Shown here: in pieces, positions 8,284 to 16,800 of the stretch
Layout: each line of letters starts with the position of its first letter
How positions within the stretch are numbered: position 1 is the stretch's first letter
Notes under the pieces: generated by a model
The model's input: only the letters and a program-made list of their open reading frames with translations
Database searches by the model: none
What the model was told of the DNA's origin: nothing
Program-made: the position numbers and the translations under genes
NCBI RefSeq assembly: GCF_018531495.1
Contig: NZ_JAHDTI010000006.1
Location: forward strand, 245,658 to 309,657
DNA: 64,000 bases
DNA from: Nonomuraea sediminis
GTDB taxonomy: Bacteria > Actinomycetota > Actinomycetes > Streptosporangiales > Streptosporangiaceae
Reading direction: 5' to 3'

Positions 8284-9375
8284 ATGCTGATGCGTGCCGC
8301 CCTGCTGACCGGCTTCCACGCACCGATGGAGATCCGCGAGGTGGAGATCGCCGACCCGGGTCCCGGCGAGGTGCGCGTCCAGATCAAGGCGTCCGGCGTG
8401 TGCGGGTCGGACCTCAAGGCGGTGGACGGCAAGAGCCCGGTCGTGTCCCGCCTGCCGTTCATCCTGGGACACGAGAGCGCCGGGATCGTCGAGAGCGTCG
8501 GCGAGGGCGTGACGGCGGTCAAACCGGGCGATCACGTGATCATCTCGATGAGCGGGCCGTGCGGGAAGTGCCGCCAGTGCGGCGCGGGCCGCTTCCACCT
8601 GTGCTCGGGACCCGCCAGGATCACCGCGATCATGGGCGGCGAGCCACGCGTCTCCACCGGCGATCAGGAAGTACGGCGATTCATCGGGATCGGCTCCTTC
8701 GCCGAGTACGCCGTGGTCCGCGAGTCCACCTGCGTGAAGATCGCCAAGGACGCGCCGTTCGACGCGATGTGCCTGCTGGCCTGCGGGGTCATCACCGGCG
8801 TCGGCGCGGTCATGAACGTCGCCCGCGTCACCCCCGGCTCCAGCGTGCTCGTGGTCGGCTGCGGCGGCGTCGGCCTCAACGTCATCCAGGGCGCCGTGCT
8901 CGCGGGGGCGACCACGATCATCGCCGCCGACGTGGCCGAGCAGAAGCTCAAGCTGGCCGAGCGCTTCGGCGCCACCGCCTCACTGCTGGTCGAGGACCTG
9001 CCGCGCCAGGTGGGCGAGCTGGTCAGGGGCGGCGTGGAGTACGCCTTCGACGTGACGGGCGTGCCGGGCGTGCTGGCTCAGGCCTTCGCCGCCACCCAGC
9101 CGGGCGGCACCACAGTCATGGTCGGCAGCCCGCCGCACGGGCAGCCGGCCGAGATCGACCCGGCGCTGCTGTTCTCCTCGCGCCGCCTGATGGGCACCCA
9201 GGGCGGCGACGCGGCCCCGCACCGCGACCTGCCCATGCTCGCCGAGCAGTACCTGCGCGGCCGCCTCGACCTGAACGGCCTGATCACCGAACGCCTCCCC
9301 CTGGACCAGGTCGACCAGGCCATGACCCACGTCCGCGACGGCGCGGTCGCCCGCAGCGTCATCGTCTTCCCCTGA
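8284..9375 (+). CDS. Zinc-dependent alcohol dehydrogenase family protein (MDR)
   Basis: A 363-residue medium-chain dehydrogenase. Catalytic zinc ligands are visible in GVCGSD and GHESAG. The structural zinc site has four cysteines in the block from GPCGKC to HLCSG. The nucleotide-binding motif is VVGCGGVGLN. It should oxidise an alcohol or hydroxy-acyl compound with NAD(P) in the cytoplasm; the substrate is unknown. ATGs at 8284 and 8290 are both possible, neither with a good Shine-Dalgarno. It is divergent from the transporter genes, with two similar operator-like palindromes between them, so joint induction by one ligand is inferred. Confidence 0.88.
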   Translation: MLMRAALLTGFHAPMEIREVEIADPGPGEVRVQIKASGVCGSDLKAVDGKSPVVSRLPFILGHESAGIVESVGEGVTAVKPGDHVIISMSGPCGKCRQCGAGRFHLCSGPARITAIMGGEPRVSTGDQEVRRFIGIGSFAEYAVVRESTCVKIAKDAPFDAMCLLACGVITGVGAVMNVARVTPGSSVLVVGCGGVGLNVIQGAVLAGATTIIAADVAEQKLKLAERFGATASLLVEDLPRQVGELVRGGVEYAFDVTGVPGVLAQAFAATQPGGTTVMVGSPPHGQPAEIDPALLFSSRRLMGTQGGDAAPHRDLPMLAEQYLRGRLDLNGLITERLPLDQVDQAMTHVRDGAVARSVIVFP

Positions 9376-9458
9376 GACACGCTTGTACGGCGCGCCTCCT
9401 AGGCCTCCTCAGCCAGGGACCTGTCGATGCCGTGGTGGTCCAGCAAGAGATCACCGGG

Positions 9459-10295
9459 TCATTCCGCCGTTGGCTCCCGTATCGCGTCGGCGACGGTCTC
9501 GGGGCGCTCGACCGGGACGAAGTGGCCGCAGTCCGGGATGAAGGTCAGGTGGGCGTCGGAGAAGAACTCGGCGATCCGGTCGCTCCACTCGACGGGGAAG
9601 AGCGGGTCGTGCTCGGGCCACAGCACGGCCGTCGGCGTCGCGATGCGCTCCTGGGGTACCTGCTCGGCCAGCGACGCGGCCACGGCCCCGCCGCCCGCCC
9701 GGTACCAGGCGATGGACGCCGTGAACGCGCCCGGCGCCGAGTAGTCGGTGACCAGGCGTTCCAGGCGGTCGTCGTCGATCGTGAACGACGGCCCCGACCA
9801 GTGCGTCCAGAAGTGGAGCAGGTACTCGCGGACCGCGCAGGGATTGCCGTCGATCAGCCGCTCGGCCAGCGGCAGCTGGTGGAAGGCCTGGTACCAGAAC
9901 TCCTTGTGCGCGTGCAGGATCCGCTCCCCTATGCCGGGCAGCGGCGGACTCAGCACCAGCCTCGCCACGAGCTCGGGCCGCTGCCTGGCCACGGCCTGGG
10001 CGATGCGGCTGCCGATGTCGTAGCCGGCCAGGACGGCCCGCCGTACGCCCAGCTCGTCGAGCAGGCCGAGGACGGTGCGGGCCTGGCCGGGCGCGTCGTA
10101 CTCGCCGGGGCCCTTGACCGAGGCGCCGAAGCCGCGCAGGTCGGGCACCACCACGTCGAAGGAGTCGTCGAGCAGCGGCACCACCCGGTCGTAGTCGCCG
10201 CGGCCGCCCGGCCAGCCGTGCAGCAGCACGACCGTCTCCCCTGTTCCCGTCCGGGAGTAGGCGATGCCCGCCTCGCTGTGCCTCACGGGCACCAT
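9459..10295 (-). CDS. Alpha/beta hydrolase, epoxide hydrolase-like
   Basis: A 278-residue alpha/beta hydrolase. The oxyanion motif HGWPGG matches the HGxP signature of epoxide hydrolases, and the nucleophile elbow GYDIGS carries Asp rather than Ser, as in epoxide hydrolases and haloalkane dehalogenases. The charge relay is completed by Asp in PEHDPLFP and His in CGHFVPVERPE. Soluble; no signal peptide. The ATG at 10295 was chosen because homology begins there (MVPVRHSEAG). It is divergent from the SARP-like gene with about 110 bases between. The natural epoxide or halide substrate is unknown. Confidence 0.8.
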   Translation of the reverse strand: MVPVRHSEAGIAYSRTGTGETVVLLHGWPGGRGDYDRVVPLLDDSFDVVVPDLRGFGASVKGPGEYDAPGQARTVLGLLDELGVRRAVLAGYDIGSRIAQAVARQRPELVARLVLSPPLPGIGERILHAHKEFWYQAFHQLPLAERLIDGNPCAVREYLLHFWTHWSGPSFTIDDDRLERLVTDYSAPGAFTASIAWYRAGGGAVAASLAEQVPQERIATPTAVLWPEHDPLFPVEWSDRIAEFFSDAHLTFIPDCGHFVPVERPETVADAIREPTAE

Positions 10296-10406
10296 TCTGG
10301 CCGACGATCTACCGGCCACCGGGTTTGACCACGCACGTCGACCCCCGGAAACCACCGTGAACCGGGTGAGTATCGTGAAAGACACGGAAAGGACCGGGAG
10401 GACCAT

Positions 10407-11114
10407 GTGGAGCTCCGCCTCGTCCTACTGGGCGGTTTCCGCCTGCTCGCCGGGGACGACCAGATCGCCGTTGGCAGCGGCACCGAACGCCTGCTCGCCT
10501 TCCTCGGCCTGGACAGCCGGCCCGTCTCCCGCCACCTGATGGCCGCCATGCTCTGGCCCGACGCCCCCGAGCGCCGGGCGCACGCCAGCCTGCGCTCGGC
10601 GTTGGTGCGCCTGGACGGCAACGGCAAGCGGCTCCTGCACATCGGGACGAGCGAGATCCGGCTGGCCCCGGGCACGGACGTCGACTTCCGCCGCGCCCGG
10701 GACCTGGCCCAGCGCATCCTCGACCCGGCGGCGCCCGTCGATGCGGACGACCTCGGCGCGCGCGCCGTCGATCTGCTCTCCCACGACCTGCTGCCCGGCT
10801 GGTACGACGACTGGGTGCTGGCGCCCGCCGCCGAGTGGCGCCAGCTGCGGCTGCACGCGCTGGAGGCCCTGTCGGCGCTCTTCCTCGAGTCGGGGCGGCA
10901 CGCCGACGCGGTCGCCGCGGCGTGCGTGGCCGTGGGCGCCGACCCGCTGCGGGAGAGCGCCTGCGCCGCCCTCATCCGGGCGCACCTGGCCGAGGGCAAC
11001 CAGGCCGAGGCCCTGCGCCGCTTCGAGCTGTACGAGCGGGGCCTGCGCCACGAGCTCGGCCTGCGCCCGACGAGCCGCATCAGGCAGCTCATCGCCGATC
11101 TGCATCCCCGGTGA
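10407..11114 (+). CDS. SARP-like transcriptional regulator with BTAD domain
   Basis: A 235-residue protein. The first 90 or so residues resemble the winged-helix domain of Streptomyces antibiotic regulatory proteins (VSRHLMAAMLWPD, HASLRSALVRL). The remainder is a bacterial transcriptional activator domain of TPR-like helices (ALEALSALFLESGRHADAV, ESACAALIRAHLAEGNQAEALRRFELYE). Length fits a minimal SARP without the ATPase part of larger homologues. The GTG start at 10407 sits after GGGAGGACC. SARPs usually activate secondary-metabolite genes, but no biosynthetic cluster is evident nearby, so the target is unknown. Confidence 0.82.
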   Translation: MELRLVLLGGFRLLAGDDQIAVGSGTERLLAFLGLDSRPVSRHLMAAMLWPDAPERRAHASLRSALVRLDGNGKRLLHIGTSEIRLAPGTDVDFRRARDLAQRILDPAAPVDADDLGARAVDLLSHDLLPGWYDDWVLAPAAEWRQLRLHALEALSALFLESGRHADAVAAACVAVGADPLRESACAALIRAHLAEGNQAEALRRFELYERGLRHELGLRPTSRIRQLIADLHPR

Positions 11115-11216
11115 CGCCGCCGTCACGCCCGCATCACGCCGGAGTGACAGGGCCGTCGTCATGCTGGCAGGTGAAGGCCGGGGGCCTCCCCCGGCACGGG
11201 AAGGAAGGGGTCAGAG

Positions 11217-11549
11217 ATGCGCGCCACACTGGTAGCGGGTTCGGCGCTTCTCACCGCCCTCGCGTTCGGGGCCACGGCGGCACCCGTCTGGGCCAACCCC
11301 ACGAGCTCGGCCACGAGGACGGTCGCCGCCGTGCACGCGCCGTCGCCGCAGAAGAAGGCGCCGTCGCCGCAGAAGAAGGCGCCGTCGCCGCAGAAGAAGC
11401 AGTACAGGAAGGGCTTCGGCCAGGGATTCGTCGAGGGCAGGAGCGACTGCAAGGGCAAGAAGCCCTTCGACCCGCCCTCGTCAGGGAGCTCGCCGTTCCA
11501 GAAGGGGTTCCACGACGGTTACGTCTCCGGATTCGAAAGCTGCAAGTAG
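11217..11549 (+). CDS. Small secreted protein with three APSPQKK repeats
   Basis: A 110-residue protein of no recognised family. A Sec signal peptide (MRATLVAGSALLTALAFG, then ATAAPVWA) has a probable AxA-type cleavage near residue 26. Three tandem 7-residue units APSPQKK follow, encoded by a 21-bp repeat at about 11338-11400. The rest is Gly- and Phe-rich with two similar blocks (KKQYRKGFGQGFVEGRSDCK and FQKGFHDGYVSGFESCK), each ending in a cysteine that could form a disulfide. GGAAGGAAGGGG precedes the ATG. The 3' end overlaps the convergent MMPL gene by 31 bases. The lysine-rich repeat suggests binding to anionic wall polymers, which is only an inference. Confidence 0.75.
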   Translation: MRATLVAGSALLTALAFGATAAPVWANPTSSATRTVAAVHAPSPQKKAPSPQKKAPSPQKKQYRKGFGQGFVEGRSDCKGKKPFDPPSSGSSPFQKGFHDGYVSGFESCK

Positions 11550-13732
11550 GCCAGGGGGCGCGGCTCCGGCTCGGCCTCCTCTTCGTGTCCCTCGACTGAC
11601 AGGTTGGGCAGCAGACGATCCAACCAGCGGGGGCACCACCAGTTGAGGCGGCCGAGCAGGACCATCGTGGCGGGCACGAGGAAGCCGCGGATGATCGTGG
11701 CGTCCACCGCGATCGCCACGGCCAGGCCCACGCCGAACGTCTTGACCATCGGGTCGGGATAGGCGATGAACGCGACGAAGACGGCGACCATGATGAGCGC
11801 CGCCGACGTGATCACCCGGCCGGTCGACCCGAGGCCCTCCGCCACCGCGCGGCGGTTGTCGCCATGGCTCAGGTACGCCTGCCGTACGGAGGTCAGCAGG
11901 AACACCTCGTAGTCCATGGACAACCCGAACAGCACCGCGAAGAGCATGAGCGGGACGTAGCTCTCGATCGGCACCGTGAAGAACAGGGTCTGCACGTACG
12001 AGGCGTCCGCCGGCGGGTCCATCCCGACGAGACGGCTGCCCAGGCCGATCGAGAACACCAGCGCGAGGGCTCCGAAGGCGGCGCCGAGGGAGACCAGGTT
12101 CATCAGCGCGGCCTTCACCGCCACCACCGGCGCGCGGAAGGCGAACAGCAGCAGGAGGGCGCTGAGCAGCACCACCACGCCGATGACCAGCGGCGTCCGC
12201 TCCGACATGCGGTCGCCGGCGTCGGCGAGCGCGGCGACCTTGCCGCCCACGTGGATCCGTGGCGACAGCGCGCGGATGTCACGCACGACGGCGGCGGAGC
12301 GCGGGTCGCTCGGGGCGTAGGAGGGGACCGCCTGGAGAAGCACCGACCGCCCGGAGGTGTTGAGCTTCGCGGGCGTCACGTGTGCCACACCAGAAATATC
12401 CGCGATATCGCGAGAGAGCCCGGTCACCAGCGGATCCGATACCGACTCCACCTTCGACGGCAGCTCGGCGACCACGACCATCGGCCCGTTGGCCCCCGGT
12501 CCGAACCCGACCGACATGAGCTCGTAGGCCCGACGCCCCTGCGAGTCCGCCGCGCCGTACCCGTCGTCGAGCGGCCCGAGCTTGAGCGCCAGGGCCGGGG
12601 CCGCGAGCGCGGTCAGCACCAGCACGCTGGCCGCCAGCACCCGCCAGGGCCTGCGCGCCACCCACGCGCCGAGCCCGCCCCACCCGCCGGATTCCGGACG
12701 CCTGCCCAGGAAGGGCACCTTCAGCGCGTTGACCCGGTGCCCGAGCAGCCCGAGCAGCGCGGGCACCAGCGTCACCGAGGTGAGCACCGCGCAGACCACG
12801 GAGATGCCGGTGATCCACCCCAGCGTGCGCAGCAGCGGGAACCCGCCGAGCATCAGCGCGCTCAGCGCGATGATGACGGTGCCGCCGGCGAACACGACCG
12901 CCCCGCCCGAACTGGCCACGGTACGGCGGACCGACTCGTACACGGGCACGCCGGTGGCCAGCAGTTTCCGGTGCCGCGACAGCAGGAACAGCGCGTAGTC
13001 GATGCCCACCCCGAGCCCGATCATCGTGGCCATGATGCCCGCCTGCTTGGGCACGTCCACGACGTGGCCGAGCAGCCCGATCACGCCCAGTCCCGCGGCG
13101 ACGCTGACCAGCGCGGTGAAGATCGGCACCAGCGCCGCGACCAGCGTTCCGAACGCGAACACCAGCACCAGCAGCGCGCACGTCACGCCGATGATCTCGC
13201 TGGGCCCCGTCTTGATCTCCTTGTCGGCCGGGGTCGAGCTGTCGGCCGCCACGACCTCCATCCCGACGCTCCGCGCCGGGTCGGCGGCCCTGGACACGGC
13301 CTGCGTGGTCTCGGCGAGCTTGGCGGGGTCGTGTCCCTGCAGGCGCACGGTGATCAGGCCGATGCGCAGGTTGGAGGAGATGCCGCCGTAGCGGAAGGGC
13401 GTGTCGACCTGCACGACGTGCGGCAGCCGGTGGATCGCCACGATGGCCGCGTCCACGGCCTGCTTCCTGCGCTCGGCGATCAGCGGCCCCTTGTCGGAGT
13501 AGACCACGAGCTGCACGGTCCCGCCCGTGGCGTAACCGGGTCCGAAGCCCTGGCGCATCAGGTCGTGCGCGCGCTGGGCGTCGGTGCCCGGGATCGTCAC
13601 GTCGTTGCTCACCGGACGGCCGGCGGCCAGGCTCCCGCCCATCAACCCGGCGGCCGCGACCACCCACACCACCAGCACGATCCAGCCGTGCCGCGCACAC
13701 CATCCACCGAGCCGCCCAAGTAAACCGGTCAT
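11519..13732 (-). CDS. MMPL family RND transporter
   Basis: A 737-residue membrane protein of the MmpL/RND superfamily. One span at the N-terminus (WIVLVVWVVAAAGLMGGSL) precedes a large extracytoplasmic loop. Then comes a cluster of spans including the hallmark GIDYALFLLSRHR, and the arrangement repeats (second loop, then GLSMDYEVFLLTSVR). These proton-driven exporters move lipids, glycolipids, siderophores or drugs across the membrane. The C-terminus is short and acidic. The ATG at 13732 lies just beyond a 22-bp perfect palindrome, with a divergent TetR gene on the other side, so repression by that TetR is likely. The substrate is unknown. Confidence 0.9.
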   Translation of the reverse strand: MTGLLGRLGGWCARHGWIVLVVWVVAAAGLMGGSLAAGRPVSNDVTIPGTDAQRAHDLMRQGFGPGYATGGTVQLVVYSDKGPLIAERRKQAVDAAIVAIHRLPHVVQVDTPFRYGGISSNLRIGLITVRLQGHDPAKLAETTQAVSRAADPARSVGMEVVAADSSTPADKEIKTGPSEIIGVTCALLVLVFAFGTLVAALVPIFTALVSVAAGLGVIGLLGHVVDVPKQAGIMATMIGLGVGIDYALFLLSRHRKLLATGVPVYESVRRTVASSGGAVVFAGGTVIIALSALMLGGFPLLRTLGWITGISVVCAVLTSVTLVPALLGLLGHRVNALKVPFLGRRPESGGWGGLGAWVARRPWRVLAASVLVLTALAAPALALKLGPLDDGYGAADSQGRRAYELMSVGFGPGANGPMVVVAELPSKVESVSDPLVTGLSRDIADISGVAHVTPAKLNTSGRSVLLQAVPSYAPSDPRSAAVVRDIRALSPRIHVGGKVAALADAGDRMSERTPLVIGVVVLLSALLLLFAFRAPVVAVKAALMNLVSLGAAFGALALVFSIGLGSRLVGMDPPADASYVQTLFFTVPIESYVPLMLFAVLFGLSMDYEVFLLTSVRQAYLSHGDNRRAVAEGLGSTGRVITSAALIMVAVFVAFIAYPDPMVKTFGVGLAVAIAVDATIIRGFLVPATMVLLGRLNWWCPRWLDRLLPNLSVEGHEEEAEPEPRPLAYLQLSNPET

Positions 13733-13742
13733 TTCTACCCCC

Positions 13743-13764
13743 GTCCTGTACGCCCGTACAGGAC
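13743..13764. promoter_or_regulatory. 22-bp perfect palindrome, probable TetR operator
   Basis: GTCCTGTACG, two bases (CC), then its exact reverse complement CGTACAGGAC. It sits between the divergent MMPL and TetR genes, 10 bases from the MMPL start and 37 from the TetR start. Confidence 0.75.
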
Positions 13765-13801
13765 TACGATAAGGCCGGAATACCCGGCAAGAAATGAGAC
13801 G

Positions 13802-14332
13802 ATGACCACACTCGACGATGCGCAGGACACCCGCAGCCGCATCCTCGCCGCCGCCCGGGAGCTGTTCGCAGAACGCGGCTACGCCGCCACCTCGCTGGCC
13901 GACATCGCCACGGCGGTCGGGCTGACCAAGACGGCCGTCGCCTACCACTTCCACCCGAAGGACCGGCTCGCGGCCGAACTGATCGCGCCCGCGGCCGACG
14001 ACATCTTCACGCTGCTCGGCACCGACTTCCCCGACCGCCGGGCGCTGGTGGAAGGGCTGGCCGAGTTCGTGGTGCGCCACCGGGCCGTGCTCCGGCTGCT
14101 CATGGAGGACCTGGGCGGCGCCGACGAGGCCCCGCCCGGCTCACCGGGCGAGGCGATCCGGACCTTCCGCGACGTCATCTTCGCCAAGCTGGTCGGCACC
14201 GACCCCGATCCCGAGACCCGCATCCGCGGCTGGGCCGTGCTCGGCGCCCTGCAGTGGGGCGTGGTGCAGACCATGGATCTGCCCGCGGAGACGGTGAAAG
14301 CCGCCCTGGTGCGTTCGGCTCTGGCCATATAG
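13802..14332 (+). CDS. TetR family transcriptional regulator
   Basis: A 176-residue TetR regulator. The N-terminal helix-turn-helix is clear: ILAAARELFAERGYAATSL followed by DIATAVGLTKTAVAYHFHPKDRL. The C-terminal helical ligand pocket belongs to no specific subfamily that can be named. It is divergent from the MMPL exporter, with a perfect 22-bp palindrome in the 69-bp gap. The usual arrangement is a repressor controlling its own gene and the exporter until it binds the exported compound or a relative. Confidence 0.9.
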   Translation: MTTLDDAQDTRSRILAAARELFAERGYAATSLADIATAVGLTKTAVAYHFHPKDRLAAELIAPAADDIFTLLGTDFPDRRALVEGLAEFVVRHRAVLRLLMEDLGGADEAPPGSPGEAIRTFRDVIFAKLVGTDPDPETRIRGWAVLGALQWGVVQTMDLPAETVKAALVRSALAI

Positions 14333-14412
14333 GGCCGCCACAAGATCCGGCCCGCCACCTTGGCGGATCGCCACCCCGTTCCGCGAGGCGGCGAGCTGGC
14401 AGCGTGGAACTC

Positions 14413-15621
14413 ATGACCGACGTTGTGATCACCGGTGCCGGCGCGATGACCCCGCTGGGGCACGACGCCGCCACCACCTGGGCGGGGCTGCTGGCAGGAC
14501 GTTCCGGCGTGGTCGCCCTGGAGGAGGACTGGGCCGCGGCCATGCCCTCGCGCATCGCGGGCCGCCTCACCGCCGACCCGGCCGAGCTGCTCGGCAGGCC
14601 CACGGCCAGGCGGCTCGACCGCTGCGAGCAGGTCGCGATCCTGGCCGCCCGCGAGGCCTGGGCTGACGCGGGCAGCCCGCAGACCGACCCGGAACGGCTG
14701 GCCGTGGCCATCGGCACCGGCACCGGCGGCGCGGTCACCATGCTGGAGCAGGACGACGTGCTCGAGCGCTCGGGGGTGCGCCGCGTCTCGCCACACACGC
14801 TGCCCATGCTGATGCCCAACGGCCCCGCCGCCTGGGTCAGCATCGAACTCGACGCGCGGGCCGCCGCGCACGCCCCGGTCAGCGCCTGCGCGGCCGGCTC
14901 CGAGGCGATCGCCGCGGGCCTGGACCTCATCAGGTACGGCAGGGCCGACGTGGTCGTGGCCGGCGGCGCCGAGGCCTGCCTGCACCCGCTCACCATGGCC
15001 GCCTTCGCCCAGGCCCAGGCGCTGTCGCGGCGCAACGACGAGCCCGAGCGGGCCAGCCGCCCCTTCGACGCCGACCGCGACGGCTTCGTGTTCGCCGAGG
15101 GCGCCGCGGTGCTGGTCCTGGAGCGGGCCGAGCACGCCGCGGCCAGGGGCGCGCGGGTCCTGGCCCGCCTGGCGGGCGCGGGCGTCACCGCCAACGCGCG
15201 CCACATCACGGCCTCCGACCAGGACGGCCAGCGCCGCGCCATGGAGCAGGCCCTGCGTACGGCGGGCCTGTCCGGCCACGAGATCGGCCACGTCCAGGCG
15301 CACGCCACCTCCACCCCGGGCGGCGACCCCATCGAGGCGGCCGCGATCGCCGAGGCCGTCGGCTCGCACGCGCCGGTCACCGCGATCAAGTCGGCCACCG
15401 GCCACCTGTGCGGCGCCTCGGGCGCGCTGGCCACCGTGGTGGCGGCCCTGGCGATGCGCGACGGCCTCATCCCCGCCACGCGCAACCTCGACCGGCTCGA
15501 CCCGGCGGTCGAGCTCGACGTGGTCACCGGCAGGCCGCGCGCCTGGCGGCCCGCCCCGGCGCTGGTCAACGCGTTCGGCTTCGGCGGGCACAACGTCGCG
15601 CTCGCGCTGACTCCCGCCTAG
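14413..15621 (+). CDS. Beta-ketoacyl-ACP synthase II family protein, stand-alone
   Basis: A 402-residue thiolase-fold condensing enzyme of FabF/KAS II type. The catalytic Cys159 is in PVSACAAGS, the histidines are His296 in QAHATSTPGGDP and His330 in KSATGHLCGASG, and the lysine is Lys325. All four expected residues are present. It should extend acyl-ACP with malonyl-ACP. No ACP, malonyltransferase or reductase lies beside it, unlike the usual fab operon, so it may be an accessory synthase for a special lipid or metabolite. The ATG at 14413 begins the conserved MTDVVITGAG; a GTG three codons earlier is possible. The stop overlaps the convergent ROK gene by four bases. Confidence 0.88.
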   Translation: MTDVVITGAGAMTPLGHDAATTWAGLLAGRSGVVALEEDWAAAMPSRIAGRLTADPAELLGRPTARRLDRCEQVAILAAREAWADAGSPQTDPERLAVAIGTGTGGAVTMLEQDDVLERSGVRRVSPHTLPMLMPNGPAAWVSIELDARAAAHAPVSACAAGSEAIAAGLDLIRYGRADVVVAGGAEACLHPLTMAAFAQAQALSRRNDEPERASRPFDADRDGFVFAEGAAVLVLERAEHAAARGARVLARLAGAGVTANARHITASDQDGQRRAMEQALRTAGLSGHEIGHVQAHATSTPGGDPIEAAAIAEAVGSHAPVTAIKSATGHLCGASGALATVVAALAMRDGLIPATRNLDRLDPAVELDVVTGRPRAWRPAPALVNAFGFGGHNVALALTPA

Positions 15622-16700
15622 AGGTCGAGCACCTCCCGCTCGACGTGGTCCAGCGCCAGCCGTACCCCTCCCAGGGCGACGCTCTTGTCGCCGAAGGTGG
15701 ACATGACGACGGCCGGGGCGCTCAGGCACAGGTCCGTGAGATGGCGGCGGAGCGGCCCGAGCAGCACGTCGCCCGCCTGGGAGTAGCCGCCGCCGATCAC
15801 CAGCAGATCCGGGTCGATGGCCAGCACCAGCGCCGACGCGCCGATCGCCAGGTTCTCGGCGAAGCGGTCGACAGCGGCCAGGGCCTCGTCCTCGCCCGCC
15901 CGGGCGGCGGCGAAGATCTCGGTGGCGGGACGCTCGCTGACCAGCTCGGCAGCGGCGAGCTCCCAGCCGACCTGGCGCAGCGCGCCGATCTCGCCGGCCG
16001 CGCCAGTGCGGCCGGGGTGCAGCCGCCCGCCGATCAGGATCCCGGCGCCCGCGCGGTGCCCGACCAGCACGTAGACCACGTCGGAGGCGTGCTGGGCACT
16101 GCCCCGCCAGTGCTCGGCCAGCGCGGCCAGGTTGGCGTCGTTGGCGGCCAGCCCCGTGCAGTCGAACCAGCGGCCCGCCAAGCCCGCAAGGTCCACCCCC
16201 GTCCACCCGGGCAGCACGAGCGACAGCGTCACCCGCCCCGACCGGTCCACGATGCCGGACGTGCCCACGCACACCGCCCACACGCTCGTGCGCGAAACCC
16301 CGGCCCCGTCCACGCAGGCCCAGGCCGTACGGCGGGCCGCCTCGAGCCGTTCGGCCGCCTCGGCGCCCTCGGAGACCGCCGTGCGCTCCCAGGCGATGAC
16401 CTCGCCGTTCAGGTCGGCCAGGGCGACGAGGATCTTGTTGGCGCCCACGTCGACGCCGAGCACGTGACCCGCGTCGGCCCTGAACCCGAACCGGCGTGCG
16501 GGGCGTCCCATCACGCCCTCGTCGGGCGGCACCTCCCTGACCCAGCCGCGCTCGCCCAGCTCGTCGAGCACCGCCTCGACGGTCTGCCGCGACAGCCCGG
16601 TGAGCCTTCCGAGCTGGGTCAGCGTGGCCAGGCCCTCGCCACGCAGCGCCCCAAGGGTGGCCCTGGTGTTGACCCGGCGCAGCAGCGAGGCGTCAGTCAC
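15618..16700 (-). CDS. ROK family transcriptional regulator
   Basis: A 360-residue ROK repressor/sugar-kinase-fold protein. An N-terminal winged helix (TLTQLGRLTGLSRQTVEAVLDEL) is followed by the ROK domain (LGVDVGANKILVALADLNGEV). The cysteine-rich zinc motif typical of ROK kinases is not seen in the corresponding stretch (GRTGAAGEIGALR), consistent with a regulator. It is divergent from the Gfo/Idh/MocA oxidoreductase gene, with 100 bases between them. ROK regulators normally answer to sugars or sugar phosphates. Together with the oxidoreductase and the relic of a sugar ABC permease next door, it points to a partly lost sugar-use locus. Confidence 0.87.
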   Translation of the reverse strand: MTDASLLRRVNTRATLGALRGEGLATLTQLGRLTGLSRQTVEAVLDELGERGWVREVPPDEGVMGRPARRFGFRADAGHVLGVDVGANKILVALADLNGEVIAWERTAVSEGAEAAERLEAARRTAWACVDGAGVSRTSVWAVCVGTSGIVDRSGRVTLSLVLPGWTGVDLAGLAGRWFDCTGLAANDANLAALAEHWRGSAQHASDVVYVLVGHRAGAGILIGGRLHPGRTGAAGEIGALRQVGWELAAAELVSERPATEIFAAARAGEDEALAAVDRFAENLAIGASALVLAIDPDLLVIGGGYSQAGDVLLGPLRRHLTDLCLSAPAVVMSTFGDKSVALGGVRLALDHVEREVLDL

Positions 16701-16800
16701 TTACCCGACCTACTTTCATAACTCCCCTATTGACGCCTATCTGCCAGGATCCTAGCATCGGCCGACATACGTGAATTGGTTACATATATGGAGGCTTTGC

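Noticed and set aside
8166..8522. Upstream extension of the binding-protein gene
   Set aside because: It would place extra residues before a perfect lipoprotein signal and cross the divergent promoter; the ATG at 8165 has a good ribosome site.
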